A stretch of DNA of 35,486 nucleotides from UBA4132 sp037133675 (GCA_037133675.1 JBAXNR010000032.1:1-35486); one strand, 5' to 3'. Positions 8,143 to 16,687 are shown, counted from the first letter of the stretch. The notes: generated by a model from the letters alone, not told the origin. Made by a program: numbers and translations.

Positions 8143-8667
8143 TTAAAAACTAGGGGTGTTATTTACCACTGGTTTTACTGCCTCTGGTTTCGCTACCTCA
8201 GCTTTTAAAGCCTCAGCAGGTTTTGGAGCAGGGACTGCGATTTTAGTCAGCTTGCCGCCTTGTTCTTCGTAGTATTGCGCACCGACATAACCAGCAACTT
8301 TAAAACCTTTTTCGGCTAATAAATCCGCTGATTTACCAGAACGTCCAGAATGATTTGAGACCGTGATAATGGCTCTGTCTTTAGGAATGAATTCCAGACT
8401 TTTTTCAAGTTGATCGGCTTGAATACTTAGATAAACAGGAAAACCACCAATTGTGGTCAGTTCATCGGGACGGCGTAAATCGATAATGAGTATGTCATTG
8501 GGTTTAGTCAGCAAAGCATCTAATTCAGCACGGTTAATTTGGGTAGATTTAGGTTTGTAAGCGGGTGCTGAGGCTGGTGTTTCTTTAACAGGTTCAGCAT
8601 CAGCACCAAAGGCAACAGGTGTAGCTAAAATTAACAATAGCAGCAGCAGTTTCGACGATTTATTCAT
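8143..8667 (-). CDS. Exported rhodanese-like protein lacking the catalytic Cys
   Basis: A 174-aa periplasmic protein with a signal peptide ending near VAFG-ADA. A rhodanese-like domain follows (INRAELDALL, then ILIIDLRRPDEL). The active-site loop reads ITVSNHSGRSGKSADLL. Active rhodaneses have CRxGxR at this place, and here the Cys position is Asn or His, so sulfur transfer by the usual mechanism is not expected. The protein ends in an Ala/Pro/Lys/Val-rich tail. It is the first gene of the operon leading into the DUF1549/DUF1553 and DUF1501 genes (48 nt gap). A binding or scaffold role is the reasonable guess. Confidence 0.78.
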   Translation of the reverse strand: MNKSSKLLLLLLILATPVAFGADAEPVKETPASAPAYKPKSTQINRAELDALLTKPNDILIIDLRRPDELTTIGGFPVYLSIQADQLEKSLEFIPKDRAIITVSNHSGRSGKSADLLAEKGFKVAGYVGAQYYEEQGGKLTKIAVPAPKPAEALKAEVAKPEAVKPVVNNTPSF

Positions 8668-8739
8668 AGTTATTCTCTTTAGTTACTATTAAACACACAC
8701 AGAATGCGCGTAATCATGATATATCTGCTTAGAGGAAAA

Positions 8740-8754
8740 GCAGTTATCATGCCA
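8740..8754 (-). promoter_or_regulatory. Candidate sigma-54 (-24/-12) promoter for the rhodanese-DUF1549-DUF1501 operon
   Basis: The minus strand reads TTTGGCATGATAACTGCTTT. This gives GG (8753-8752), exactly 10 nt, then GC (8741-8740), and it matches the consensus TGGCACG-N4-TTGCW at all but two of its core positions. The predicted start of transcription is about 60 nt before the rhodanese ATG. Nearly the same string stands upstream of tonB. Confidence 0.6.
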
Positions 8755-9086
8755 AAGCCAAGATAATAACCATGACATCGAAATATTAAGCATATAACAC
8801 ACTGATTATTTTGAATAATTCACTATTTTCTGTTGTCACATTCAACGCGGTTTATTGACTATTTCACGTCTGATAAAAATCAAGATGCTGGAAAAACAGC
8901 AGCTCATCATCAGGCTATGTCCCTAGATAAACAGATAGCAATAAGCCGAACGTATATGTTGTGCGACGAATAAATATTCAGCAAAACGAATACCTAAAGT
9001 CTCTACAATGGTGGAATTTTTGACGGGGAGTTTTGATGCAGTAGATCACAGTGAATTGTGATACTCAAAAGGAAAGTCTGGGAATT

Positions 9087-9119
9087 ACGGATAACATCCC
9101 TTAAAGGGATGTTATCCGT
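9087..9119. repeat. Palindromic intergenic element, family B copy 1
   Basis: A perfect 14-bp stem, ACGGATAACATCCC with GGGATGTTATCCGT, and a TTAAA loop. It lies 25 nt past the cytochrome c' stop, so it could stabilise or end that mRNA. No U-tract follows. A diverged copy in opposite orientation, sharing an AATTACG flank, occurs at 28877-28908. Confidence 0.7.
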
Positions 9120-9143
9120 TTAGATTAGGCTAAAAATACGATT

Positions 9144-9605
9144 TTATTCTTTGATGCGAATCAAATCGTGGCAACCTTTGCACGATTCAGTCACTTTAGA
9201 AAATTGGGTTTTGATTGCAGCAGCATCACCTGTTGCGGCAACTTTTGCCAATTCATTGGCGGCTTCGTTGAAGACATTGGCAACTTTAATGGCTTCATCT
9301 TTTCTCTGAAAAAATTCAGGTTTCAGACGAGTTTCTTTCCAGCCTACGCCGTGATCTGTACCTTCACCGTATAACGCACCTAATCCAGAATTAGCAACGG
9401 CTGCAATGGCATTCGCCGCCGCCGCAACATTATCTTTATTAAATGTTTCTGGGTGATCCACAACTTGGTTTTTGATTTTTTGAACATTCCATGCCGCAAA
9501 AGAATAAGCAGATTGTCTAAATCTGATTTGTTCTTCAATAGGTCCTGCAAATACGGCTGTTGCGGTAGCAGTTAGCAATACGGCAAGTGTTAAATTTTTT
9601 TTCAT
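9144..9605 (-). CDS. Cytochrome c' (class II c-type cytochrome)
   Basis: A 153-aa exported monohaem protein. The signal peptide is cleaved near VFA-GP. The rest is a predicted four-helix bundle, starting EEQIRFRQSAYSFAAWNVQKIK, with the haem site CKGCH at residues 142-146 close to the C-terminus. Position and length are standard for cytochrome c', which binds NO and CO at a five-coordinate haem and protects against nitrosative stress. The gene begins 41 nt after the cytochrome b561 gene, a frequent pairing, with AAGGA 9 nt before the ATG. Unlike the small cytochrome at 3499-3885, its haem motif is canonical. Confidence 0.88.
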   Translation of the reverse strand: MKKNLTLAVLLTATATAVFAGPIEEQIRFRQSAYSFAAWNVQKIKNQVVDHPETFNKDNVAAAANAIAAVANSGLGALYGEGTDHGVGWKETRLKPEFFQRKDEAIKVANVFNEAANELAKVAATGDAAAIKTQFSKVTESCKGCHDLIRIKE

Positions 9606-9646
9606 TTTTTTAGTTCCTTCGTTAACAGTTATAGAATAGTTATGAT

Positions 9647-10375
9647 TTAAAAACTAGCACTAGCTTGTGTGGTTGGCGCAGTTTTTGACGCTTGTTGACT
9701 TTGAGGCGAATACAAACGCGCTATTCCATCCGAAACACCCCACACTACTGTGCTAGAAATAACGATTGATAAAATAAAACGCGCCGCGCCATTGGCATGG
9801 CTGGTAGTGATGGATTCAGCCAAGGCAACAGGAATCTGTTTTTTACCTGTCAGCATAGGCACAACCAGATTGGTTTTTTTAATCCAGCGATAAAAAAAGA
9901 TGGCGACTAAATGCAGCACAATCAACGCTAACAACACGTTGAATGTGGTGTTGTGCCAACTGGTCAATTTATCGCTAAAGGGCTTATCGATAAAATTAAA
10001 AAAAGGACCTTCAAAAGCGATGTCGTCATTGGCAAACAAGCCAGTACCGACTTGCGCACCCACGGCAATCAGCAGGGCAATTGCTGAGATAGCTCCCAAT
10101 GGATTATGTCCAATCCCCTGCCATTGCCCTTTGATATAAGCAATAATGCGTGGCAAGGTAGGAAAAAAGGTCACAAAACGCGAATGTGTTGAGCCGACAA
10201 AACCCCATATAATGCGAAAAATCAGCAAACCCAAGATAAAAATGCCTAAGCGACCATGCCAGTCAATCCATTCACCACCGATTTTGGCAGTGATATATGC
10301 CGCTGCCACGGAAATTGCCAGCAGCCAATGAAACAGCCGATGTGGTAAATCCCAAATAGGAATAGTAACTTTCAT
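9647..10375 (-). CDS. Cytochrome b561 (hydrogenase-type b subunit family)
   Basis: A 242-aa inner-membrane dihaem b-type cytochrome. The N-terminal signature WDLPHRLFHW gives His12 and His16, and His40 lies in DWHGRLG. Further His residues in SWHNTTFN and IVLHLVAIFF supply the other haem ligands. Four core membrane helices are apparent, plus a C-terminal helix near residues 198-215 and a Ser/Thr/Ala tail. Proteins of this type pass electrons between quinol and a periplasmic partner. The adjacent cytochrome c' is the obvious candidate. The start lies 19 nt after the hydrolase gene, with AGAGG upstream. Confidence 0.87.
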   Translation of the reverse strand: MKVTIPIWDLPHRLFHWLLAISVAAAYITAKIGGEWIDWHGRLGIFILGLLIFRIIWGFVGSTHSRFVTFFPTLPRIIAYIKGQWQGIGHNPLGAISAIALLIAVGAQVGTGLFANDDIAFEGPFFNFIDKPFSDKLTSWHNTTFNVLLALIVLHLVAIFFYRWIKKTNLVVPMLTGKKQIPVALAESITTSHANGAARFILSIVISSTVVWGVSDGIARLYSPQSQQASKTAPTTQASASF

Positions 10376-10394
10376 GTTGATTCAACCTCTTTAA

Positions 10395-11285
10395 TTAGCT
10401 ACGCAAATGTTTATTAAAGAACGCGATAGTGCGCTCCCATGCCAATTTTGCCGCTGCTTCATCGAAACGTGGCGTAGTATCGTTGTTAAAACCGTGTTGC
10501 ACATTGGGATAAATAAAGGCTTCATAGCTCATTCCAGCGGCTTTTAGCGCGGTTTCATAAGCAGACCAACCTGCATTGATGCGTTCATCCGCACCTGCAT
10601 AATGGAGTAATAACGGTGCTTTGATTTTTGCGGTCTCTTCCGCAGTGGGTTGATTACCGTAGAATGGCACAGCCGCCGCTAAATCGGGAATTTGCGTTGC
10701 CAAGTAGTTGACAATACCACCGCCGTAACAGAAACCCACTGCACCGACTTTGCCATTACCTTCAGGCAGATGTTTCAATACATCGGCAGCGGCAAGAAAA
10801 TCAGCGTGGGTTTTGGTCTGATCCAAATTTTTAAACAATTCACGCGCTTTGTCTTCATCATTCGGATAACCGCCTAATGTGAATAATGCGTCAGGGGCAA
10901 AAGCGATAAAATTATCTAACGCGAGTCTTCGGGTAATATCTTCGATGTGTGGATTGAGTCCGCGATTTTCGTGGATCACCAATACCGTTGGCAGTTTTCC
11001 CGTTGCATTAGCGGGTTGAACTAAATAACCGCGAATTTTTCCATAACCTGCGGGTGATGGATATTCGACAGTTTTTGCAATAATACGATTGTCATCGGGT
11101 GCGATTTGCTGGGCTTCGGCAAAATGCGGATTCAATGCTTCCAGTAAACCTTCAGCTGTTAAACCCAATACAGCAAATTTTGCCGCTGACGATAAAAAGC
11201 CACGGCGCGATAAGCCACCGTGAACATAATTGTCAAATAATTTCAGAACTTCTGGGTCGAAGTCGTTAGCTGTTTTGCGTGTCAT
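10395..11285 (-). CDS. Tat-exported dienelactone hydrolase family protein
   Basis: A 296-aa alpha/beta-hydrolase. The N-terminal 60 residues hold a twin-arginine signal (SRRGFL, Arg27-Arg28) before a hydrophobic stretch, so the enzyme is exported folded. The catalytic triad is visible as Cys186 in GFCYGGG, Asp233 in GADERINAGW and His264 in VQHGFNND. Glu106 in HENRGL also matches the family. Cytoplasmic dienelactone hydrolases open lactone rings in aromatic degradation, but exported ones have varied or unknown substrates. It lies between an SMP-30-like lactonase gene and a cytochrome b561 gene, so lactone or ester hydrolysis in the periplasm is plausible. GGAG precedes the ATG by 6 nt. Confidence 0.88.
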   Translation of the reverse strand: MTRKTANDFDPEVLKLFDNYVHGGLSRRGFLSSAAKFAVLGLTAEGLLEALNPHFAEAQQIAPDDNRIIAKTVEYPSPAGYGKIRGYLVQPANATGKLPTVLVIHENRGLNPHIEDITRRLALDNFIAFAPDALFTLGGYPNDEDKARELFKNLDQTKTHADFLAAADVLKHLPEGNGKVGAVGFCYGGGIVNYLATQIPDLAAAVPFYGNQPTAEETAKIKAPLLLHYAGADERINAGWSAYETALKAAGMSYEAFIYPNVQHGFNNDTTPRFDEAAAKLAWERTIAFFNKHLRS

Positions 11286-11321
11286 AGCGTCTCCGTAGCG
11301 ATTGCTTTACTGTTATTGAAG

Positions 11322-11354
11322 GGAATACAAACCACAAACCAAGGTTTGTACTCC
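11322..11354. repeat. Palindromic REP-like element, family A copy 2
   Basis: Arms GGAATACAAACC (11322-11333) and GGTTTGTACTCC (11343-11354) pair with one mismatch around a 9-bp spacer. They match the arms at 3933-3995 except at one or two positions. It lies between the SMP-30-like and hydrolase genes, within one apparent operon. Confidence 0.6.
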
Positions 11355-11385
11355 AGATTTAGCAAATAATTGGATAAACTTAAAG

Positions 11386-12345
11386 TTATTTTGCACGACC
11401 TTTAAAGCCTTGTGCAATCAGTGGGATTTTGTAAGCCGCACCGCGTCCAACAGCATAAAGGGTTTTCTTATCAACGCCTGCAAAAGCAATGTTCTGTGGT
11501 TTTTTGGGCAGTGGAATAATACCTAACTCATCGCCTTTATCATTAAATACTTCAATGCCAGAATTGGAAGCGACATAAAGTCTGTCGTTATCATCTATCG
11601 CAAGACCATCCGCGCCGCTAGAAAAAACACCTTCTTCTTTTTTCCAGCCATCGAGTCTGGCAAATTTTCTTTTGTTTGAAATTGAACCATCGGCGGCAAT
11701 GTCATAAGCCAAAATATGTTCTCCTAGCGTATTGGCAACATAAAGAATATTTTCAGCTTTGTTTAACTGAATACCGTTTGGACGGTCAATATCGTTAGCG
11801 ATGCGTTTCAATTCACCTGTCGGGGTGATGTAAAACACGCCAGGGTGAGAAACAGGGGGATTAGGATTTTCTTTGGTTGGGCGTGTACCGCTATCGGTAA
11901 AATAAATTCCGCCATTTTTAGCCAAAACTACATCGTTAGGACGTTGAAAAGTTACTCCTTCAAAATTTTCAACAAAGGTTTTTTGCTTATCCGCTGGATA
12001 AATAATACCCACTTGAGGTTTAAGCGTTTGCACGGCGATAATTTCTCCATTGGCATTCAAAGCAAGACCATTAGCACCGTTGGAATTTTCGGTAAACGTA
12101 GAAACGCTATTATCAGGCGCGATACGCACAATCCGATTTTCATTGGTTTCAGTAAACAGTAAACTACCGTCTGAATAACCAATCGGACCTTCTGTGCCTT
12201 TAAAGCCATCTTTGATTAATTCGATGACGACACCACCCGCTGATACACCAGCAATAGGAGGTGTGACTGGGTCTGCGGCTTGAACAGACGCGGCAAACGC
12301 TAAGGTAGCGAGTGCTGAAAATAATGTTGAAGGTTTGAATAACAT
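11386..12345 (-). CDS. Exported SMP-30/gluconolactonase-like beta-propeller protein
   Basis: A 319-aa secreted protein with a signal peptide cleaved near VQA-AD. The mature part is a six-bladed propeller of the SMP-30/LRE type: FKGTEGPIGYSDGSLLFTE, NGANGLALNANGEIIAV, RPNDVVLAKNGGIYFTDSG, RPNGIQLNKAENILYVAN and GADGLAIDDNDRLYVAS. The Glu of the first motif and the Asn and Asp of the later ones are the divalent-metal ligands known in this family. Sugar-lactone hydrolysis is the usual activity. The ATG at 12345 has GGAG 6 nt upstream; the longer TTG start at 12363 is less likely. It is 81 nt from the TonB receptor and is probably co-transcribed. Confidence 0.85.
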   Translation of the reverse strand: MLFKPSTLFSALATLAFAASVQAADPVTPPIAGVSAGGVVIELIKDGFKGTEGPIGYSDGSLLFTETNENRIVRIAPDNSVSTFTENSNGANGLALNANGEIIAVQTLKPQVGIIYPADKQKTFVENFEGVTFQRPNDVVLAKNGGIYFTDSGTRPTKENPNPPVSHPGVFYITPTGELKRIANDIDRPNGIQLNKAENILYVANTLGEHILAYDIAADGSISNKRKFARLDGWKKEEGVFSSGADGLAIDDNDRLYVASNSGIEVFNDKGDELGIIPLPKKPQNIAFAGVDKKTLYAVGRGAAYKIPLIAQGFKGRAK

Positions 12346-12376
12346 AGTGTTCTCCGAATTCAAGTCTATTTGTTTG

Positions 12377-12409
12377 ACGACTGCTAATCCGTTAAGAACT
12401 GGCAGTCGT
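12377..12409 (-). terminator. Stem-loop after the TonB-dependent receptor gene
   Basis: ACGACTGC (12377-12384) and GCAGTCGT (12402-12409) pair perfectly around a 17-nt loop, directly between the receptor stop and the SMP-30-like start. There is no U-tract, so mRNA processing or partial attenuation is more likely than full termination. Confidence 0.35.
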
Positions 12410-12426
12410 ACAGAAGTTGCAATCAG

Positions 12427-15195
12427 TTAAAAGTTTGAACGAAATTGCGCACCAAAGTAACGCCCTTCGCCATAAGTCGCGCTAGACGCTCCCGTAGTGG
12501 AATAAGCACTAACGTTAGTCATATAGATAGTGTCGAAAATATTTCTACCCACTAAATTCAGACTGTGTTTACCGTTTTTAGTACTCACACCAATGCCGCC
12601 ATCAGTCACATGATAAGCAGGCTGGACACCCGTTGTAGCTAAACTAGAGTTGTAATTGGCACTGGATTTGAAGCTATCAACTAACCAAGTATGCCATTCC
12701 AAGCCAAAGTCATTAAATTTTCCAAAGCCCAGTGGTACTCGATAGTCAACCCCGTAATTGGCAGTGAACATCGGTGCGTTTGGTATCTGTTTACCCGTTT
12801 GATCACATGATGCAGAGGTATTTAATTCAGGCGGGCAAGGTGCGTTCTTAAAGTCGGTATAGACGGCGTGGTTATAAGAGCCATTCAGGAAGAAACTTAA
12901 ACCTTCGGTTGCCTGCCAAGCGGTATCCAATTCAACACCTCGTAATTGAATGCCTTTGACGTTACCTAAGGTCGTTCTAAAACCTGAGGGTTGAGAAGCA
13001 TCCGCTACCGTTAGCTGAGATTGAAAGCCATTGACATCGGTGTTGTATAAATTGAGGTTTGTGGTTAGCTTACGATCAAACCAAGCACTTTTTATCCCCA
13101 ATTCGTAATCCATCACTTTTTCTGGATCGACGTTTTCAATCGCTCCCGTACTGGCGTTAAATTGCGCCGCGCCTGATTTTTGTCCGCCCGCTACCGAGAA
13201 AAATGCCATGACATCTTTACTAATTTTATAACTCGGATTGACTAACCAATTTTGCGAATTTTGACTAAAGCCTTGTCTAGCATCTGACCAGACACCGCCT
13301 ATGGCAGTATTTCTGATCGCCTGAGCGGTAGCACGATTCGCAGCACTCAGAGTACTCAAATCATCACCGCCCTTGTACATTTGATAGCCCGCGTTAGAAC
13401 GCCATTCCTGTGTATCTCTGACACCCAAGGTCAAGGTTGCCTTATCGGTGATATGGATATTTGCCTGACTATAGGCAGCTAAACTGGTGACGGTTGGATT
13501 CAGATAGCCCACTTTAATGACTCTATCTAAAGACCGTCTCATCACATCTTGACCTGCCACTGTCGCATTTAAACTCGCATATTGCGCATTGCTGGCATAA
13601 AAAGCCCCTGCATCAGAGGCAAAAGTACGCTGATCTAAGGTCTCTGCCGAACTTTTCAAACCGAATAGACCGACTTGATAATCAAGCAATCCATCAAAAA
13701 CGGGTTTTTCAGAAGCTAGCCGCAATTCTTGTGTCCATTGCCGACTTTTTATCGTGACTCCACCAATACCTTGAATATCAGCGGTGCTAGCATCGCCATC
13801 ATGATGAGGTTCAAATAATGAATAACGATAAGCGGAAATTGACGTTAGCTTATTGCCTGGAATATCCCAGTTGATTTCAGCAGAAACACCTTGATTATCA
13901 CCGCGTGAAACCTGTTTATCATTCTGCGCGATTGCACGCGGATTGCCCGTCACAAATAAAGGCTGACCTGAATTACGAATCGTATTAAACCAATCACGAT
14001 TCAGACGTGAGGTAAAGGTAGTAGGTCTAACCGTGCCATCCGCAAATCTGGCAGGGTCGTCTATGATAGGTGACACACTCATAGATTGTGTGGCGGATGA
14101 GCGATCCAAAATAATTCTAGCGGATAATTTCTCAGTCGGTGTCAGCAAAAACTGTAGTCTTCCGCCTAGTGAGTTGGTTTCTTGAAGTTTGCCAGCCGTC
14201 ACGGGTGAATCTAAGTTTGCGATAAAACCATTACGTCTATCGACAAAGATAGAAGCACGATAAGCCAACAAACCGTCAATAATAGGTCCAGTAGCCGAAG
14301 CTTTACCCTGTAAACTATCACGACTGCCCGCAAAACCGTCAATGTAATAAGCAGGTTTAAAAGAAGGTGCTTTAGTATTGACGTTGATGAGTCCTAAGTT
14401 GCTGTTTTTACCTTGCAATGTACCTTGTGGGCCCCGCAACACTTCGACATGATCAATATCGGTATAGTTAGTCCACGTTGAACCGACCCACGAAGACCAG
14501 ACGTTATCAACCATCACCCCGACGCTAGACTCCATTGATTCGTTGCCACTATTTTTACCTAAACCGCGTAACGCAATACTGGTTTGGCGAACATTGGGGC
14601 TGGTAACACCCAAGTTAGGTACGCGTCTGGAAAAATCCTGTATGGTCACAAGATTATCGCGTTTCAGTTGTTCGCCGCTAATCACTGATATAGGAATGGG
14701 TACTTCTTGCAGTTTTTCTTCCTTACGGCGTGAGGTCACCGTTACCTCAGACAAATTTTTAGGCTCTAGCGCGGCGACTTCCTCTTTGGTTTCTGCAATA
14801 GGTGCGACAACGGCTTCTTGCGCGGGTTGCTCTGCTGCTGCATTCGTCCCGTCAACAGGTGTATTAGTATTGCCGCTGGTGATGGTTTGTCTAAGCTGTG
14901 CATTTTCCTGCTTAGTCGCGCCTAATTCTTGCTTTAAACGTTCAACCTCTGCCGCTAATTCACTGGTACTTGTTTGAGGCTTTTTGTTTGTTTTATTTCC
15001 TTTTGCAAAACTGTAGTTGGGTGCTAATAAACAAACGCTTGCAAAAATCATCGCCGCACCGCTTAGCGTTGTCCGATGTCGAGTTTCGGTTTGCCATCTG
15101 TTATCACTCAAAATATTCGCTATGTCAGTGGATAATAATTTATTCCCTGTCAGTGATTTCAGTGCATTGGACTGTCGTAACTTGTCAATACTCAT
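12427..15195 (-). CDS. TonB-dependent outer-membrane receptor with N-terminal coiled coil
   Basis: A 922-aa outer-membrane active transporter. The N-terminus is unusual: about 45 charged residues precede the hydrophobic export segment (LSGAAMIFASVCLLAPNYSFA). Next come a Lys-rich stretch, a heptad-like coiled coil (ELAAEVERLKQELGATKQEN) and an Ala/Glu linker. A TonB-box-like LSEVTVTSR leads into the plug domain (VPIPISVISGEQL, LRGLGKNSGNES, VEVLRGPQGTLQGKNS). The beta-barrel fills the rest and ends in Phe (FGAQFRSNF), the usual BAM recognition end. The ligand cannot be read from the sequence. It follows tonB-exbB-exbD after 146 nt and precedes secreted lactonase-like and hydrolase genes, so the ligand may be an organic molecule processed by them rather than a siderophore. 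Confidence 0.88.
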   Translation of the reverse strand: MSIDKLRQSNALKSLTGNKLLSTDIANILSDNRWQTETRHRTTLSGAAMIFASVCLLAPNYSFAKGNKTNKKPQTSTSELAAEVERLKQELGATKQENAQLRQTITSGNTNTPVDGTNAAAEQPAQEAVVAPIAETKEEVAALEPKNLSEVTVTSRRKEEKLQEVPIPISVISGEQLKRDNLVTIQDFSRRVPNLGVTSPNVRQTSIALRGLGKNSGNESMESSVGVMVDNVWSSWVGSTWTNYTDIDHVEVLRGPQGTLQGKNSNLGLINVNTKAPSFKPAYYIDGFAGSRDSLQGKASATGPIIDGLLAYRASIFVDRRNGFIANLDSPVTAGKLQETNSLGGRLQFLLTPTEKLSARIILDRSSATQSMSVSPIIDDPARFADGTVRPTTFTSRLNRDWFNTIRNSGQPLFVTGNPRAIAQNDKQVSRGDNQGVSAEINWDIPGNKLTSISAYRYSLFEPHHDGDASTADIQGIGGVTIKSRQWTQELRLASEKPVFDGLLDYQVGLFGLKSSAETLDQRTFASDAGAFYASNAQYASLNATVAGQDVMRRSLDRVIKVGYLNPTVTSLAAYSQANIHITDKATLTLGVRDTQEWRSNAGYQMYKGGDDLSTLSAANRATAQAIRNTAIGGVWSDARQGFSQNSQNWLVNPSYKISKDVMAFFSVAGGQKSGAAQFNASTGAIENVDPEKVMDYELGIKSAWFDRKLTTNLNLYNTDVNGFQSQLTVADASQPSGFRTTLGNVKGIQLRGVELDTAWQATEGLSFFLNGSYNHAVYTDFKNAPCPPELNTSASCDQTGKQIPNAPMFTANYGVDYRVPLGFGKFNDFGLEWHTWLVDSFKSSANYNSSLATTGVQPAYHVTDGGIGVSTKNGKHSLNLVGRNIFDTIYMTNVSAYSTTGASSATYGEGRYFGAQFRSNF

Positions 15196-15292
15196 TTTAT
15201 TTACCTATCTTAAAGTCTTTATAAAATTAAAAAATGGTTAAATTCGCGCTATTTTTTCTTTAGGTAAGGCTTTATTTAGGCAAAGCATCCCT

Positions 15293-15320
15293 AACCAGCC
15301 CAAAAAAAGGGCTGGTTTTT
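15293..15320. terminator. Strong hairpin between exbD and receptor genes
   Basis: AACCAGCCC (15293-15301) and GGGCTGGTT (15309-15317) form a perfect 9-bp stem with an A7 loop (T7 on the minus strand). The T-run that follows is on the plus strand, so as a classic terminator it faces against the genes. On the minus strand it lies about 20 nt past the exbD stop and may attenuate read-through into the receptor gene. Confidence 0.5.
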
Positions 15321-15341
15321 AGTCTATTTTTACGGTGGTTA

Positions 15342-15752
15342 CTATTTTGGCGCGGTGAGAATCGCTAGCTTGGTAATACCAGAGTGTTCTATCGCTGCCA
15401 TGACTTTGGCGACTGTGCCGTATTGAACGCCATCGTCAGCATTAAGATTGAGTGCAATCTCAGGGTCGGCGGTCTTGCGTTTTACTAATTCTGCATCGAA
15501 GACTTCCAGTGCAATCTCGACTTTATCGACATAAACTTTGCCTTTCGCATCGACGCTGATATAAACCGCTTCTTTTTCCTCAGGCGGGGCAGTTTCCGCA
15601 GTTTTTGGTAAATTGACGTGTATTGCCTGAGTCAACAACGGTGCAGTGACAATAAACACCACTAACAGTACCAACATCACATCAACCAATGGCGTGACAT
15701 TGATTTCGCTCATTACGTCATCGCCACCATCATCTTTAATATTAACAGCCAT
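15342..15752 (-). CDS. exbD: Biopolymer transport protein ExbD
   Basis: A 136-aa inner-membrane protein of the TonB energising complex. A short cytoplasmic N-terminus (DDGGDDVMSEINVTPLVDV) leads into one membrane helix that carries the conserved Asp of VTPLVDVMLVLLVVFIV, which couples the proton gradient. A periplasmic domain follows (TAETAPPEEKEAVYISVDAKGKV to the end). Length is normal. Its ATG overlaps the exbB stop by one base (TAATG), so the two are translationally coupled. Confidence 0.95.
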   Translation of the reverse strand: MAVNIKDDGGDDVMSEINVTPLVDVMLVLLVVFIVTAPLLTQAIHVNLPKTAETAPPEEKEAVYISVDAKGKVYVDKVEIALEVFDAELVKRKTADPEIALNLNADDGVQYGTVAKVMAAIEHSGITKLAILTAPK

Positions 15753-16687
15753 TAGATTTGCGCCCCTTGCACTTGTAAGTCGTCATTACTGGTTTTAAGA
15801 ACTGGTTTCTTTTCTATAGGGCGTGATGGTGCAGAATTGACCACAGGACGCTTGATTAAGAACGAGGTTTTCAACGCTAAATGAACAAAATCGATAGAAA
15901 AATCATCCAAAAACGCCCAAATCACTTTGTTTCTACGAATAAAAAAGTTGTATCCGATAACGGCAGGCACAGCCACAGCAATACCAACGGCGGTAGCAAC
16001 CAATGCTTCACCGATAGGACCTGCAACCACTTCTAAACTGGCAGAACCACTTTTACTGATACTGGTCAACGCGCCCATAATTCCCCACACCGTACCGAAT
16101 AAACCAACAAACGGTGAGATACTGCCTACGGTTGCCAGTATGGCTAAACCACTTTCCAACGCACCGCGCTCTTTTTGCATTTGTTGACGTAAACGTCTGT
16201 CTAACAATTCTTGACGATCCCCTGTATGTTCAAGATCGTGAGTAGTTGTGCCGCCGTCAGCTTCTAGTAATGTGGTGAAACCAACATCAGCGACTCTGGC
16301 GGCAGGGCCTTTATTACCTTGCAAGCTAGAGGCGGCTTGAAAATCGGGAGCTGCCCAAAATTTCTTGCTATAAGCCCGATTGTGATTAGAAATCCTCAGA
16401 TGTTGTATGCCTTTAATTAGTATCAATGCCCACGTCACCGCAGAAAAAGCAATTAAAATCCATAAAGTGGCATCCACAATATGAGCAGATGTGGTTTCTG
16501 GAGCTGCCGCAGGCACTGCTACGACTGTGGTCGCAGTAGTATTTGTAGCGACTGGAGCTATAGCGATTGCAGGTGTTGCCACGCTTGCTACAGGTGTATT
16601 TGCCACGACTGGTGTCGCATTACCTGCAACAGGAGCTTGATTAACTGCTGGTGCAACGCTAGCAGTAGCGGATGTTGTTTCTGTCAT
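15752..16687 (-). CDS. exbB: Biopolymer transport protein ExbB (MotA/TolQ/ExbB family) with long N-terminal extension
   Basis: A 311-aa inner-membrane channel subunit. Three membrane segments are visible: about 72-92 (LWILIAFSAVTWALILIKG), one in LEVVAGPIGEALVATAVGIAVAVPAVIGY, and one before it in ILATVGSISPFVGLFGTVWGIMGAL with the conserved GLFGTVWGIM motif. The first 70 residues are a low-complexity Ala/Val/Pro/Thr region that many ExbB proteins lack. It would lie in the periplasm. The gene starts 10 nt after tonB. With ExbD it forms the proton-driven motor for TonB. Confidence 0.93.
   Translation of the reverse strand: MTETTSATASVAPAVNQAPVAGNATPVVANTPVASVATPAIAIAPVATNTTATTVVAVPAAAPETTSAHIVDATLWILIAFSAVTWALILIKGIQHLRISNHNRAYSKKFWAAPDFQAASSLQGNKGPAARVADVGFTTLLEADGGTTTHDLEHTGDRQELLDRRLRQQMQKERGALESGLAILATVGSISPFVGLFGTVWGIMGALTSISKSGSASLEVVAGPIGEALVATAVGIAVAVPAVIGYNFFIRRNKVIWAFLDDFSIDFVHLALKTSFLIKRPVVNSAPSRPIEKKPVLKTSNDDLQVQGAQI

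Larger units (their letters stand above)
8668..9143. other. 476-bp intergenic region: promoter of rhodanese operon and 3' end of cytochrome c' gene
   Basis: No gene is visible. The region holds the sigma-54-like promoter at 8740-8754 and the palindrome at 9087-9119. It also holds the inverted repeat ATCACA-N6-TGTGAT at 9045-9062 and a small GCTG-N6-CAGC repeat near 8887. This gap splits the minus-strand cluster into two transcription units. Confidence 0.6.

Noticed and set aside
9045..9062. ATCACA-N6-TGTGAT resembling a CRP site
   Set aside because: The half-sites are in the opposite order to the CRP consensus TGTGA-N6-TCACA, and it is about 300 bp from the promoter candidate.
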